This document shows, piece after piece, positions 11,670 through 33,358 of a stretch of DNA of 64,000 bases. The position numbers were made by a program, and so were the translations under genes. Source of the DNA: Peromyscus leucopus (lineage: Eukaryota; Chordata; Mammalia; Rodentia; Cricetidae). Below the pieces are notes generated by a model. That model saw only the letters and a program-made list of their open reading frames with translations. It did not search any database and was not told the origin of the DNA. Each line of letters opens with the position of its first letter. Positions within the stretch are counted from its first letter, which is position 1. The stretch is taken from assembly GCF_004664715.2 (NCBI RefSeq), contig NC_051086.1, forward strand, positions 71,353,986-71,417,985, read 5' to 3'.

Positions 11670-12186
11670 TGTAGCACAAATTGTTAGCAGGTCTTATTCA
11701 TAAGAACAAACCTGGAGCCAGGTATTGGGGTGAATGCTGGAAGATCAGAGAACCAGAACAAGCCACAGCTTCCTCACCTTGCCAGTGCCTCAGCTGATCC
11801 TGTTTTCTCAGACTGGAAGCTTCTGTATCTTCATATCCGAATGGATCTCAGCTGAACTGCTGCTAGAAGCCTAAAAGCTTAACTAGCCAAATGCTTCTAG
11901 TTTCTGGTCTTCACACCTTATATATCTTTCTGCTTTCTGCCATCACTCCCTGGGATTAAAGGTTCACTTCTTGGGATTAAAGGCGTGAGTCACCATGCCT
12001 GGCTGTTTCCAATGTGGCCTTGAACTCACAGAGATCCAGAGGGATTTCTGCCTCTGGAATACTAGGATTAAAGGCATGTGTTACCACTGCCTATCCTCTA
12101 TGTTTAATATTGTGGCTGTTCTGTTCTGTGACCCCAGATAAGTTTATTAGCATGCACAATATTTCGGGGAACACAGTACCACCACA
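11670..12186 (-). mobile_element. Solo LTR of a class II endogenous retrovirus, with 6-bp target duplication
   Basis: 517 bp running from TG (11670) to CA (12186) on the plus strand, flanked on both sides by the hexamer gacaag (11664-11669 and 12187-12192). The minus strand has an AATAAA motif near its 5' end (plus 'tttatt', 12141-12148), so minus is the likely sense. The body contains B1-like sequence ('gggattaaaggcgtgagtca', 'gaactcacagagatccag'), apparently part of the LTR itself. I remember closely similar LTRs with this B1-like core as frequent in cricetid genomes; family name not certain. Confidence 0.8.
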
Positions 12187-12239
12187 GACAAGACTTGGAC
12201 TTCTTTTTTTTTTTTTTTTTTAATCTGTTGTTATTTAGG

Positions 12240-12455
12240 TTTTTGTTTGTCTGAGACAGGGTCTCAGCTCAGCTGCCTGCAAAATAGCTGTACAGCCAAG
12301 GATGACCTTGAACTCCCGATCCTTCAGCCTCTACTTCCCAAGTCCTGAGGTTACAGATTTGTACTATCACAGTTGGTTATGTGGTGCTGGAGATCAAACC
12401 CACGGCTTCTTGCATGCTCGGCAAGCACTCTGCATACTGATTTACAATCCTGGAT
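12240..12455 (-). mobile_element. B4-like composite SINE (B1 + ID)
   Basis: A reverse B1-like half ('ctgagacagggtctcagctc') is followed by a reverse ID-like half ('gtggtgctggagatcaaacc', 'gcatgctcggcaagcactct'). This is the arrangement of B4 elements. Confidence 0.7.
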
Positions 12456-13143
12456 GCTTTAAATCATCTCAAGATCACTAAGAATACGCAATGCAATGTA
12501 AATGCTATGGAAATGTTTGTTTTACTGTATTGTTTATGGAATTACAACAAGAAAGAAGTTTACCTATGTTCAGCACAGGTAACAACATTTTTCGTTCTTG
12601 AACATTTTCAACCTGTAATTGGTTAAATCTATGCACAGGAAACCCACAGATACAAAAGGCAGGGTGGATAGACTGTTGGCAGTGTTTTCCCCACACCTAA
12701 GTATCACATAAAAAGTTAATGGCAAGAATACATGAAATCCAGGCCATTCTTGATATCAGGGTGCAAATTCTTTCCAGACTCTGCTAAAAACTATGAACTC
12801 TTGGGAAAAATGTTCCAATCAGAACCCTAAAGTTGAAACTTTGACTCCTACTCCAGAACCTCAGATTTACAAAGATAGTTTTATAGGAATTAGTAGGCAA
12901 GGAGAAATATAAAAAAAAAGTGTATTTGTACAAAAATAATGGTAATTATGCTTACTATACTAACAGCCTATACCCCCACACCATGTGGACAATAACAGTT
13001 TTGCATACAGTTTCATCAGATTGATTTTGGTGTAAGTTTGATTTGGTTATAAAACTAAATTGTGGATGTAGACTCCATCCTTATTACTTATTGCTCATGT
13101 AACACAGTAGTTGTCTATTAAAAGAAAGTTCTTAAATACTATC
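12456..13143. other. Intergenic, nothing recognised
   Basis: AT-rich, no gene or clear repeat recognised. Confidence 0.4.
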
Positions 13144-13977
13144 CTTTCTTTTTTCAAGATCTGATCATTTATTACTCTTGAAGACTCGCATTTTTGATTG
13201 GACTCAGACTTAAAAGTAGAAGCTCTCAGTGAGGACAGCCTACATCTCTTGGCAATCTGTTCCTGGAGGTTTCCTTTGGCTTCCTCCATTCTCTTGGTGA
13301 AAAGTTTAGCATATTCTGCAGCCTCCTCCTTGTTTTTCTTAGTTGCTTCCTCATAGCAGTAGGTCGGCGTTGGTGTTACAGGACACATGGAACGATAAGC
13401 CGTTGAATCTTGGGTGTTTGGGTCCTGGGCTTCTCACCTTCTTCGTTTAAGGGCTTTCTGACAACATATTGGTGGACATCATCTTCTTTAGAGAGACTGA
13501 AGAGCCTTCAGATTCTTGGAGCCCTTTGGGGCCCAGTTGCTGAGGCACAGTAGCATCTGTCAGTCCAGGAATATCCTTCTCTCCCTTTTTTCCCACAACA
13601 ACCAAGTTGAGAACACTCAGTTCAACATCCACAATGCATCTGCAAACAGACTTGTGCTTCCTCTCTCCAATTCTCCTTGGTCTATAACAAGAACACCTTT
13701 TACTCAACAGCAGGCGCACTCTGCCATGAGTCAAGACACCTTGCTTCAGGATCAAACCTTGTTTGTCATTCCCACCACTGATTCGGACCACATAACCCTT
13801 CCAATTTTCACCCGGAGGGAGCATCAGCAGTTCCTTCTGCGGCCATGTGCTTCTCATAAAATGTGTGACCTTTGCGTTCGTTCATCATCCACTTCAACGA
13901 GTTCTACGTAGCCAGTGGCTCGGAAGGAGATATCCGGCTTCATTTTGACACAGCCAATGCCCTAGGAGGCTCACTGA
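13144..13977 (-). pseudogene. RPS6: Processed pseudogene of ribosomal protein S6
   Basis: An intronless copy of RPS6 mRNA. The minus strand starts with a short 5'UTR, then an ATG at 13943 (MKPDISF..., against MKLNISF in the real protein). After a frameshift near 13880 come recognisable stretches such as [29 protein letters not shown] and [11 protein letters not shown] (13447-13857). A second frame change precedes [14 protein letters not shown] and [12 protein letters not shown] (13180-13340). The usual stop after the final lysine is replaced by a tgc codon. The 3'UTR with an AATAAA motif and an A-rich run (plus-strand poly-T at 13144-13157) marks retrotransposition. Several frameshifts make it non-functional. 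Confidence 0.93.
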
Positions 13978-15060
13978 GGAAAAAGGTTTATTATTATTAT
14001 TATCATCGTTGGCAATGGTGCCAGAGAGAAGTGTGGACGTGAGAGGACACCTCCGTGAAGCTGGTTTTCTTGTCCCAAGGACCAAGCTTAGTTCATCATG
14101 CTTAGTAGCAAAGGCCTTCAGCCACTGAACCTCCAGCCCTCAGTTAGTTGTTTCTCTTATTGTTTGTTTATTTTTCTTTTCTTTTGTTTGAATTATTTAA
14201 ACTTGAAATCCTCCTGCATACATGTCCCTAGTGCTGGGAATCCGAGCATAGACCACCGTGCCTGTCTAGTCTCGTCTTTAAGAAGAAAAACCAGAATGCC
14301 TTTCTCTTTAATGAGTCAGTCTCCATGGCTTCATCTATTGAAATCATCACTTCATTGGAAATTGTGTGTTCCTAAGGCGGTGGGCAGGAGACAGTAAAGT
14401 CAGTGGGAGGTTCGCCTGGCCTTCGCTAACTTCATCTTGAAATGGGAATTAAAGTACCTTTTGGAGGTGTTTTTATGAGGGTTAGAGTCAATACAAACAA
14501 ACTGTATTAGTTCTTAATAAGTGGGTGCTGTTTGTGGTGCATTCTTAGTAACACACAATGAGCAGCTATGAGCCCGGGACTTCTGTGCCCTGTAACCAAT
14601 CCGCCGTGAGATCCCTCAGTCCTGGCAATAGTTGCTTATTCCAATGAAGGAGCAGCAGCTGTCAGAGAACTAATGTTGACATTGACAAACTGCCAGGATT
14701 AAATTTATACCGTCTTTCCTTTGGTAGTCCAACGAACCATGACTTCTGAATGTCACTTAGGTGGTTTTTCAGGGGTTGGCGAGGGATCTAAACTGACTAA
14801 TAATCCAGAACCAACATACCTGGGGGAAAACCAGTTCTTAAAAACACTCTTTGCTTCCTTACTGCGGGCTTCCTCGTTTTTTCTTTCTCTAGCTCAGTGC
14901 ATACCAACACAACGACTAATATATCTGCCCCATAGTTTTGGGTTTTCTTCCAAGAATATGTTTTCATGTCTTCATGACATAACATTCCCTGGTTCCTTGC
15001 GAAAGCTGTGTTCTTTCAGTCACATCCACCAACGGTTTAGGCCACAATTTTATTTCTTAA
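13978..15060. other. Intergenic, nothing recognised
   Basis: A short TTA/TCA-rich stretch lies at 13990-14010. Otherwise no gene or convincing repeat was recognised. Confidence 0.4.
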
Positions 15061-15061
15061 A

Positions 15062-15258
15062 AAAAAAAAAATTATGTGTATGGGTTTTTGCCTGAATGTA
15101 TGTCTGGGCACCACATGTGTCCTGGAAGAAGGGAAGGTGTCTGACCCCCTGGAACTGGAGTTACAGACAAGTGTGAGTGGCCATGTGGGTGCTGGGAACC
15201 AAACCCAGGTCATCTGGAAGAGCAGCCACTAAGCACTAAGCCATTTCTCGAGCGCCCC
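15062..15258 (-). mobile_element. B3-type SINE
   Basis: Reverse tRNA-derived SINE: 'ctggaactggagttacagac' in the middle and 'tctggaagagcagccactaa' near its head. It lies about 370 bp upstream of the MKS1 start codon. Confidence 0.85.
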
Positions 15259-15479
15259 CCGGGCCAAAGTTTTCAAATGTTCAGTGGAAGGCAGTGTTTG
15301 GTTAGAAAGTAAGGACTCAGGTCACCTGGTTCCGGCCCCCACCACTATTTTCACACTTCCATGAAGTGGCTGGTGGCGGCTTCCTCGTCTGTGCCGTGCA
15401 TCAACTCTCGCCGTGGGTGTGGGTCAGCTTTATCCACACGGGACAAGCCAGCCTGGACACCTTTATCACCCTACAGTGC

Positions 15480-26115
<10,636 letters not shown>

Positions 26116-26925
26116 CTCTCTGCAGCCCTGGCCTATGGAACAAGAGACGAGGTGAAGGATGTCTTCATCCAGTGCTCTCTCACGTCGTATTGCTTTTTAG
26201 AGACCACATTGGTCTACCAAACTGGATATTCTAGAAATTTCCAGCTGGCTCCTCTGCATAGCCTTCACAGGACTTTCTTCCCCGTGGAAGTAAAGCCAGA
26301 CACTCCGGGGCCCCATGTGACCCCCTCTTCATGTTTCGGCTACCAAACGTGAGCATCGTAACGAGGCCGACTGTGTAGTCTGAGACTTGTTTGGGGAGCC
26401 CAGCATTAGCCAGTCCTCCACAGTGTCTATTCTGCTTTACCACGTAGTCTCAGTGGCAGAGGGCTGGAGCTGTAGGAAACTCCTTTCACAGCCCTGAAAA
26501 GTGGAGTTTGGCGGCCAGGAGCGGTGGCCCACGCCTTTAATCCCAGCCCTTGGGAGGCAGACCCGGTGGATCTCTGAGTTCAAGGCCAGCCTGGTCTACA
26601 CAGTGAGTTCCAGGACAGTCAGAGTGTCATAGTGAGACCTGTCTCAAAAAAACAAACACCAACAAGATGGAGTTTGGCATCATCCAAGGAGGAAGATGCG
26701 TGAGAGAGCTCAGTCTCTCCCTTCTTCCAAGGCAAGTGGAGCCAAGAGGCCTCAGCTTCCTGACTGCATCTCCGTCTCCCTCTCTCAGGCAGCTCCATCC
26801 TACATTGTAGGGCTGGCCGAGTGTAGGACACGGCCTGGGGTGGTTCTCTGCCCTTCCTGCTAGCTGGGTAGGGGCTTTTATTGTGTGTCTGTTTGTCATA
26901 TAAAAAGTATTTATATCGACTGATC
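26116..26925 (+). other. MKS1: MKS1 3'UTR (extent inferred)
   Basis: No AATAAA or ATTAAA occurs between the stop codon and the EPX 3' end on this strand. The best candidate poly(A) signal is TATAAA at 26899-26904, followed by a T/GT-rich stretch. The extent is therefore an inference. Confidence 0.45.
26513..26667 (+). mobile_element. B1 SINE in the MKS1 3'UTR with target duplication
   Basis: 'ggccaggagcggtggcccac' to an A-rich tail, flanked by the 11-bp direct repeat tggagtttggc (26502-26512 and 26668-26678). It lies in the predicted 3'UTR of MKS1. Confidence 0.9.
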
Positions 26926-27106
26926 TGTGGGCTGTCGCTCTTTCTACTCTCTGCCTTTCTCCTCTCCACAGAAGAGAGCATGTGGTGAGTCCCAGGCTGC
27001 ATCTCAGTAGGCCCCCATCTCCGATGGTATGTGGGGCAAAGCTTTAACCAAGGCCACACTCTCCCCAGCCCAACACAGAGACAGCAGGCCCTGCCCTCAA
27101 CATTCT

Positions 27107-27112
27107 TTTATT
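27107..27112 (-). promoter_or_regulatory. EPX: EPX polyadenylation signal
   Basis: AATAAA on the minus strand, about 650 bp downstream of the EPX stop codon. Cleavage is expected near 27085-27095. Confidence 0.72.
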
Positions 27113-27759
27113 GCTACAAGTAGGGAGTGCGGCCCTTGGTGCAGGCCCAGGGGAAGGCTGTGGCATGGCGAAGAGCCGGGACCATGTGGTCTTCCAGCCA
27201 TGCTGTGGGACGGGGCAGGAGAAATGCTGGAAATGCTCCCACAGTCCTGCTAGAGCCTCGAAGCCTCATGGCTTGACTCATAGGCTCTTATACCTGGTGC
27301 TGATTCATAACCTACTATCTACGAGGTTGCCGCTGCCTCCTTGGCACTCTCAACCAATGAAGCCAGCTCTGAGCTATAGCCTGCAAAAGCTCCAGCAGGA
27401 AGTGGTTTGGGAGGAGAAAGCAGCATCATGGTCTCCCCCTTACCCTCTCTCCAAGATGTCAGGGCTTGGCATAATCCTGTGGGAATAACAGAAATAAGTG
27501 AGTGGAGGTTTGTTGGATATCCAGACAAAGCTATTTTAGGACATCAGTAGCAAAACTGAGGACAGTTAAATACTTCTAGTTGTCCCTGTCCCCCCTACAA
27601 AGTCCTAGACCCTAGAACTGACTATCCGCCTAGAAGCTAGCATTCTTGGAAAGCATCAGGAAAGAGTACGATGTTCCTAGTGACAAGTTCTATTGCCTCT
27701 GCTTAGCGGAGAGATGCGAGGGCCTGACCATTCCAGATCTCCCCTTACCTGCTGAAGCC
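27113..27759 (-). other. EPX: EPX 3'UTR, probably containing one intron
   Basis: Minus strand. Eleven nt after the stop is a strong donor, cag|gtaagg (exon end 27749). A convincing acceptor, a pyrimidine-rich run ending cccacag|g, gives an exon start at 27476. Removing 27477-27748 would leave a spliced 3'UTR exon of about 380 nt. Inferred from splice signals only. Confidence 0.5.
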
Positions 27760-30700
27760 TCATTTGCCGCGCCAGGCTGACAGGTTCAACTTGGGAATAC
27801 GTCGACAGCTCACGAAACCCCTTGGGTAGATGTTAGCCGCGAAGATGTTCTTCGAAACAGTGGTGATCCCAGTATTGTCACATATAATCCGAGATAAAGA
27901 AACCTGGCGCAGGGCTTTGCGCTGTCTTTTGGTGAAAACCCCCCACTTCTGCCACCAGAACCTGTAGGTCAAGAGACGCGTGAGAAAGCTGGGGAGTCGC
28001 TGTGCAGTGAGTGCCTTTCACGTGCCCGGCACGTTCTGATTCATCCTTTCACACAGTGCTGCCAGTTTCCGCCCAGTGAACTGCCCAGAAGTAAGGCGAT
28101 AGTAATCTAGGTAGCCAGGGAAGGATTCGAACCCAAGCATACACCACATCCAAATAAGGAGTCGGGTCCAGATTTAGTTCTTTGCCCATGCCTTCTGGGA
28201 TCTACTAACCCAGAGCAGTGAGCTGGCTAGTCTCGGTTCTGGCCTTAGGAGGCTCCAGCTCAGGCTGGGTCAGCCTTGCCTCCTTTTTTCCTCAGACCTT
28301 CTTTCCATGGGGAAGCCCCCTGGTCTCAGGTCCTATGACCTTGGGAGAAATGAAGCTTTTTTTAATTTTTAATTTAATGATTTACTATTATTTTATGTGC
28401 ATTGGTGTTCTGCCTGCATGTCTGTGTAAGGGTGTCAGACCCTCTGAAACTGGAACTACAGACAATTGTGAGCTGCCCTGTGGGTGCTGGGAATTGAACC
28501 AGGGTCCCCTGGAAGAGCAGCCAGTGCTCTTAACCCCTGAGCCATCTCTCCAGCCCCGAGAAATGAAGCTTTCAAAGGTGCTTTCTCCCTTGTTCAGTCA
28601 CACAGTGCTGTGTCTTTCTCCTCTCCCTCGGGTGCTGGGGGTCACTTACCTGTCTCCATCTCTGGCCCTTCTGAACTGGTTCTCAAAAAGACAAGCCAGG
28701 AGAGGCCCTACTCGGGCCCCGGGCAGAAGAGGCTCTGCAATGGCCCCCATCCAGATATCAATGTTGTTGGGTGTCCCGTACAGACTCAGGAACTTCCTTG
28801 CCAAAGCCTGATTCTTTAGCACCCGGCTGAGCTGGGCCAAGTTTTGGGGCTGGGAAAGCCCGCAGAAGCGCCGCCAGGCGTTGTACCCTGCAGGAGAGCC
28901 GGGAAGCAGCTCCGTTAGTTTCCTGTTAGCTTCTGCTGCTCCCCACAAATCCTCCAGAGTATATTCTGGGGTCACTACCGAATGGACCAGAAGAGCTCTG
29001 CAGGTCAGCACCAGATCACCGCCCTCTCTAGCTGCGGGCGCCCCCTGCCGGAAGACACTCAAACTGCCACACTGTAACTTTCTATTCCCCACAAACAGCT
29101 GTTCCCTCCAGGTCATTTCACACATTTTACCCTGACACTGGCTTTTGCAGTCTCCTCTAGTCCCTTCCCCAGTCACAACACATCTGGAACTGTACTGCCT
29201 GCTTTGAACTCCACTGGAGGTCATTGGAACTAGGAAATGACATCAACGGAAGAGTCTGCCCTCTTCGCTCCTGTGGTGGTTCCTGGGTCCTCACCAGACA
29301 GCCGCAGGAGGTCTTAATCTTATTCTGTCTGACCCCCCATCTCTCAGGCTCCTTGGCTTTCACTCCTCAGGGCCCTGCAATTTCTTTGGCCCTAGAATTT
29401 TATAACCTCCGAGTGACCAGCGCGGTGGGGAAGGGCCAGGTCACCCACGCCCTTTAAGTCTGTTGCTTTTCTCTGCTCGGAAAGTTCTTCCCCCCTCCCT
29501 TCACCTCCTAGTCCACTGACCTAATCCTGAGCTAAACCTAAAGCTGGAGCCCCTAGAGCAGATGGGGATGACCCAGGTTAGCAAGCAAGGGGCTGTGGGG
29601 GGCATCAACATGGGCCTTGCCTGCTCCGCACTACCGCTCATCTCGTTCCCGTCAGAAGGGAGGAGCCCCAAACAGCCCTGTCTGAGGTGCCCCTCACCTG
29701 GAAGGCCATGGTCCCGGCTGCGCTGCATGTTCAGAGCCGCCAGGTCCAGCCCGATCCTTCTCACTTGCCGAAACAGCTTGTCCCGGAGTTCATCTACCAC
29801 CATGGAATCTTGCCGGTTTAACTTAGCTGGGGTGGCCATGAGGCCTCGGAGGATAGGGTCGATGCCACCTGGTCGCGGGGAATGAGGGAGGTGCTGATTT
29901 GACCAACCTCTCAGAAGCTCCCGCGGTCATCCCATGATGCCAAGCTTGCAAGGGGAGTCCTTACAGGTCCATGACATACCACTCTGAAGTCAATCTGCCC
30001 CCCCCTTAGAAATGTCCCCCTTATCAGGCCTGGTGATATGGATGATATAGATATGATGGTAATCTTAGCTATTCAGGAGGCTAAGGCAGGAGAGTCACAA
30101 GTTCAAGGCCAGCCTCGGCTACTTTTAATAAAGCCCTTATATAAAAAAACTAAAAGGGGCAGGGATATAGTTTAATGGTAGAGCACTTTCCTAGCATGCA
30201 CAAGGCCCTGGGTTTAATTCTCAGTGAGTGAGAGAGGAGGGGGGGGTCCTCCCTTAGGACGTGAGAGACCCATTGATGACTGCCTGCTTTCTGCTGTCCT
30301 GGGGAGGCATTGCAGAGGCCCAGCCAGCATTCAGCAGCCTGAGAGGAAGGGGTGTTTGGACCCTCACCCCCTTTGCCTTTGGGAAACCCAATCACCTTCA
30401 TATACGATACGCCAGCTAGCAAAGAACGCAGAGCTAAGTGGAACATGGGCGTTGTGTTGTGAGGCCCGATATTGGCTGTCCAGGCGGAACATGAAGGGCT
30501 GGAGCATGGTGTGGCCAAAGCGGAAGGCCAGGGTGAAAACATTGGCTACACGTGGGTCCACGTTGGAGCAATACCCTCTGTAGGGACCCAGGGTCCTTCT
30601 GATGCGGGCCTTGCCCAGAACCAGAGGTAGAAAGTCTCGGTAGGTGATGATCTGGAAGGCATGATGTGCAAAGAGTGTTGTCTGGGCAACCCACCGCCCC

Positions 30701-33305
30701 GCCTTTCCTCTGCACTGACTCCCGCTTGTCAAAGGGCCTCTCGGGTACAGCAGTGACCATTGCCATTGTGTGGAGTAAGGCAGCGCTAATCTCCCATCAG
30801 AGGGTGAGATATTGGAACCCAAAGAGAACACCACAGGCGGGGTTACCGTTAATGGCAGAACCAGGGTCAGAGATGCGCCCCAAGCAACCAGACCCAGCAG
30901 CCTTGAGGTACAGCCTCCAAGCCATGTTCAGGAAGGTTGGGAGCCACCCCCTGAGATTCGAGCTGGCCTCTGGGCTCCCTACCTGGACCATGGCACCCAC
31001 GATCTTCCGGGCCTCGTTGTACAGCTTATCTCCACTCCAGTGGGGGTTCAGGCGCCTCAGCTCAGTGGCCAGTCGGTTGTGTTCTCTCACAAAGAGGGTG
31101 TGCAAGGAAGCCAGTTTGGGGGTTTCACTTGACCGGGTGTCACCTTGAAAATGCCAAGTTCAGGGTCATCAGAGAGGCTTCCGGGAAGGGCAAACAGACC
31201 TGGGACCCAGAGACCAGGCGAGGTGAACTCCATGCAGCTGAGTTTCCATTTCAGCTGTACCATGGGGCTCCTTACTGACCAACACCGTCCTCCCCACGAC
31301 AGAGAGCACTGTGGGCTCCTGGGTCCCTAAGCGGCTGGACCAGGTTAGGACTAAGAGAGATACACAGGGCAGGTGCTGGTCTCCTTGCCTGGTGATTCTC
31401 TTCTACAAGAAGACCAGATCCACAGCCCTGACCACGCATGGTGGGAGACGACCCTGGGAACCTTGACCTTGGGACTACATGCCACCCGTCTGCATCTGCT
31501 TCTCCACTAAGGGCTCTACCTGTCTCCACATTTGAATTTTATGTCATGCTGCCCTTCCCAGGAAACGGGAGCAGGCACATTGGACAGGGCTCATTTTTGT
31601 ACCCAGACCTTCCCCATAGGCAGGGCAGGACGAGTTCAGCCACCCCCCTGGCTTCTCACCCAGCCCTCCCACAGAAGATCTGAGCTCCTGGAGACCTCTG
31701 ATGAAGGTACACGCTGCTCCCCCAGAATACATAGTTGTACAATCCTTTAGGAATGAGTTTTAGTTAAACAGTGGGGCAGAGCATACAGAGGTCTGGGAGC
31801 TACACTTTGTCCCAATACAGGCTCTGCCCTCAAAACGCCACTCTCTTGGACACAGGCATCTTTCCTGGGTCTCAGCCTCCCATCTTTAAGTTGAGGATAA
31901 TATTTCCTGCCTTTTGCTGCTGTGAGGTTCAAGGATGGCCCAACTGGACATCTTAAATACCCAGAAGTGATTACTGGCATCACCATAAATCACTCAGGAA
32001 GGCAGGGGTAAGGACTATGAACAGAATGCAAACTATACATCAGGAGGAAGGTACCACATAAATGCATAACTATGTAGCAAGAAGGGAGGCACGGGATAAG
32101 AAAACCACCTAAAGAATTAAAAAGTGAGGTACAGGTAACAGTTACTTTCAGGTAAGTAAAGAGATGGTCGTCCCTTTCTCTTGCAGGGGGAAGGAATCAG
32201 CCTCTTCCTTCTCTTAGGTCCCAGTAGCGTGACTAAAAGCAATGGGCAGACACTGAATCAAAATAAAAGGGCACTTCCTATAGCTGGCTGGCATGCCTGC
32301 CGTTCAGGTGGTGAGCTGCTCATCACCAGAGACACCAAAGACCACACCCAGGGGATAGGCAAAGGGACCCATTCCCAGTTAGCTGCTTTCCCAATGACTG
32401 CACAGATCTGGTGTGCCCCCTTACTGAGGATCCCCTGAACTCCCAGGCAGAGTTTCCTCACCACACCCCATCATGCCTCTCCATCCTTAGGAAGACTCTA
32501 ACTCCCCCCGCAGACTGACCTGCCAGGAAGCAGGGGATGCGCACAGAGCGGTTGGTGAGGAGACAAGGGTCCTCATGTAGGTTGTCGAAGGGCATTAGGG
32601 CTCGGCCATTGTCCTGGAAACGCTGGTTGGTGGCCAGCAGTCCCCAGTAGTTGGTCCGATTGCGGAGCCTCAGGGCAAGGGAGACCTCGCTGCCGTACAC
32701 CATGCTGGCATCCACGAAGGATGTAAGGGCGTTGATCTGGTTGCGGACTTTGTTCTTGTTTTGGGGGCATGACGGTGCGGAGCGGAAGAAAGGGATGCAG
32801 TCACGCTGGTTCTTGATGCGGGGGTCATTGGGTGGGATCTAGAGTGAAGAGCACTCCGTGACTCTGGGACTTCCCTGTCTCAGGCTCACTAATCTGGGGT
32901 ACCCCCCCCCATTCATTTTTGACATTGTGCAAAACTTCTCTAGTTCAGGAAGTCCTCCAGGACTCACCCAGACTCAACCCTGGGCTTTTGTGCCTGCTAG
33001 GCAAATGCTCTGCCCCTGAGATGAAACCCCACCCTGGATGAAGCTTTTGAAATGGTGAAGAGCTTCATCTACCTGGAGGAGAGAGTGAGCCTCTGAGAGA
33101 CAAGTGGTACACATGCAGTTAAGCAATGCTCCAGGGAGGCAGCATTTGCTGAGCTTGCTATGCGAGCCAAATGCTAACGTTGTGCTATGAAGATCTAGAA
33201 GGCTCCACTGAGGGTGTGCCCCTGTACCAAGGCTGGAGGAAAGGGGTTTGCTGACACACAGCCCCCTCTGAGTGCCTCCCTACCTACTGCAAGCAAGCAA
33301 ACTTG

Positions 33306-33358
<53 letters not shown>

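Noticed and set aside
29501..31148. Plus-strand open frames of 100-160 codons within the EPX locus
   Set aside because: Shadows of EPX exons and neighbouring introns on the opposite strand.
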